A stretch of 14,748 nucleotides of DNA from Promethearchaeota archaeon (lineage in GTDB: Archaea; Asgardarchaeota; Lokiarchaeia; Sigyniarchaeales; SOKP01): positions 1 to 14,748 of the forward strand of contig JAUWZT010000058.1 of the NCBI GenBank assembly GCA_030615145.1. The letters run 5' to 3'. The notes beneath the pieces were generated by a model, which did not search any database, had not been told where the DNA came from, and worked only from the letters and a program-made list of their open reading frames with translations. Below, piece after piece: positions 13,954-14,748 of the stretch. The first letter of the stretch is position 1, and each line of letters starts with the position of its first letter. The translations under genes were made by a program, and so were the position numbers.

Positions 13954-14748
13954 TTATTTCTTGCTTAAAAAGTTGTAAGCAAAAAGCGCAAACACCTTAA
14001 TTGAATTGATAAAGTCTTGAATTTCTATATATTCGTTAATTGCGTGAGCAGTTCCCGCGCTACCAGGTCCAAACAAGATAGTCTGAGGGCAATATCCATT
14101 GTTACGTAAGTAACGTGCGTCAGCAGAAGCGGGTAAAAGAAAATAAAATGGTTTTTTTTCGTAAATTGTTTCAACAATATTATAAAATTCTTTTAAATCT
14201 TGAGATTTTTCCCATTGTTTCCAGTAGGATCCCTCTGAGGCGTTAAAGATTTCTAAAACAACACAAACATCTTTTGACGCACCAAGTATTTGATTTTTAA
14301 CGATATATCCTAAGTCCTCTTCGATTAACTTCTTTAAGGCATTCAAGATCGGGTCAACTTTTTGTCCAGGTAAAAGTCTGAAATCGATTACAGCTTCGCA
14401 TGAATCAGGAATTACATTTTCTTTAATACCTCCTTTTATCATCGTTAACGCTTTAGAGAATTTAACAAGAGATTGAATAACACTTTGTAACATAGGTTGG
14501 TCGTTAAAAATTCTTTCTAGAATCTCTTCGCTTGGAAATGCTACTCCAATCATTTTTTTAAGCTTGTCAATTTCTATAGGTGGTTCACTTTTAGGTACAT
14601 ACTCATCAATTCTATCTAAATTTTCAATAATTTCACTCATCATATATATTGCATTTTTACCCATTGAAGGCATTGACGCGTGGCCAGAAATACCATTTGT
14701 AGTTATTTTTACTTGAAGATGTCCTTTTTCCCCTAAAAATATTGCTTT
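13954..14748 (-). CDS. M20-family metallopeptidase (ArgE/DapE/ACY1-like), C-terminal part
   Basis: The minus-strand frame is open from the window end to the TAA at 13954-13956, giving 264 residues; the N-terminal part with the first zinc ligands lies outside. The visible part begins in the dimerisation domain (GHASMPSMGKNAI, residues 22-34; NVIPDSCEAVIDFRLLPG around 110-130) and returns to the catalytic domain (ASADARYLR; GTAHAINEY with H235 as the probable last zinc ligand, numbered within the fragment). M20 enzymes remove acyl or amino-acid groups from amides such as N-acetyl-ornithine, succinyl-diaminopimelate or dipeptides; the substrate cannot be told here. It precedes the p44-like gene on the same strand by 114 bases, with a promoter-like stretch between, so a shared operon is uncertain. 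Confidence 0.88.
   Translation of the reverse strand, partial: KAIFLGEKGHLQVKITTNGISGHASMPSMGKNAIYMMSEIIENLDRIDEYVPKSEPPIEIDKLKKMIGVAFPSEEILERIFNDQPMLQSVIQSLVKFSKALTMIKGGIKENVIPDSCEAVIDFRLLPGQKVDPILNALKKLIEEDLGYIVKNQILGASKDVCVVLEIFNASEGSYWKQWEKSQDLKEFYNIVETIYEKKPFYFLLPASADARYLRNNGYCPQTILFGPGSAGTAHAINEYIEIQDFINSIKVFALFAYNFLSKK

Noticed and set aside
1..14748. CRISPR arrays, insertion sequences, tRNA or rRNA genes
   Set aside because: No regularly spaced repeats, transposase-like reading frames, terminal inverted repeats or cloverleaf sequences were noticed on either strand.

Overview
The window looks like chromosomal DNA from a low-GC archaeon, most likely an Asgard-type (Lokiarchaeia-like) lineage. 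The evidence is archaeal-style TATA/leaderless promoters mixed with Shine-Dalgarno leaders, a FrhB-related iron-sulfur flavoprotein domain, an archaeal-style methionyl-tRNA synthetase, and a protein resembling the eukaryotic TFIIH subunit p44/Ssl1. The lineage is inferred; no rRNA or tRNA gene is present to confirm it. No CRISPR array, insertion sequence or tRNA gene was seen, and no gene-free stretch exceeds 300 bases (the longest, 12453-12663 and 3270-3475, are described below).

Region 1 (1-3403) is a redox operon. A 5'-truncated gene of unknown function overlaps by 4 bases a large flavo-iron-sulfur protein in which a GltD-type pyridine nucleotide oxidoreductase appears to be inserted inside an FrhB/FdhB-type domain, with a winged helix at the C-terminus. 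A TusA-like sulfur carrier follows, then a poly-T terminator and a decayed fragment of a second tusA copy. The set suggests electron transfer between F420 or ferredoxin, NAD(H) and possibly sulfur/thiol chemistry.

Region 2 (3476-7165) holds a GNAT acetyltransferase, a SagB-type nitroreductase-family flavoprotein, a roughly ten-helix membrane protein of unknown function with a clear TATA box and Shine-Dalgarno site, and a small HEAT-repeat-like protein.

Region 3 (7184-10402) has a two-gene minus-strand unit, an unrecognised 212-residue protein followed by an overlapping AAA+-type ATPase. It is transcribed divergently, from a shared (TA)n promoter, from a 414-residue protein that shows the motif order and spacing of the RNA ligase RtcB in very divergent form.

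Region 4 (10404-14748) is on the minus strand: methionyl-tRNA synthetase with a fused C-terminal tRNA-binding domain and a TTG start set by a good Shine-Dalgarno site; the p44/Ssl1-like vWA protein with two C4HC3 zinc modules; and the C-terminal part of an M20 metallopeptidase running off the window end.

The most interesting items are the p44/Ssl1-like protein, the FrhB-GltD nested fusion and the RtcB-like protein.
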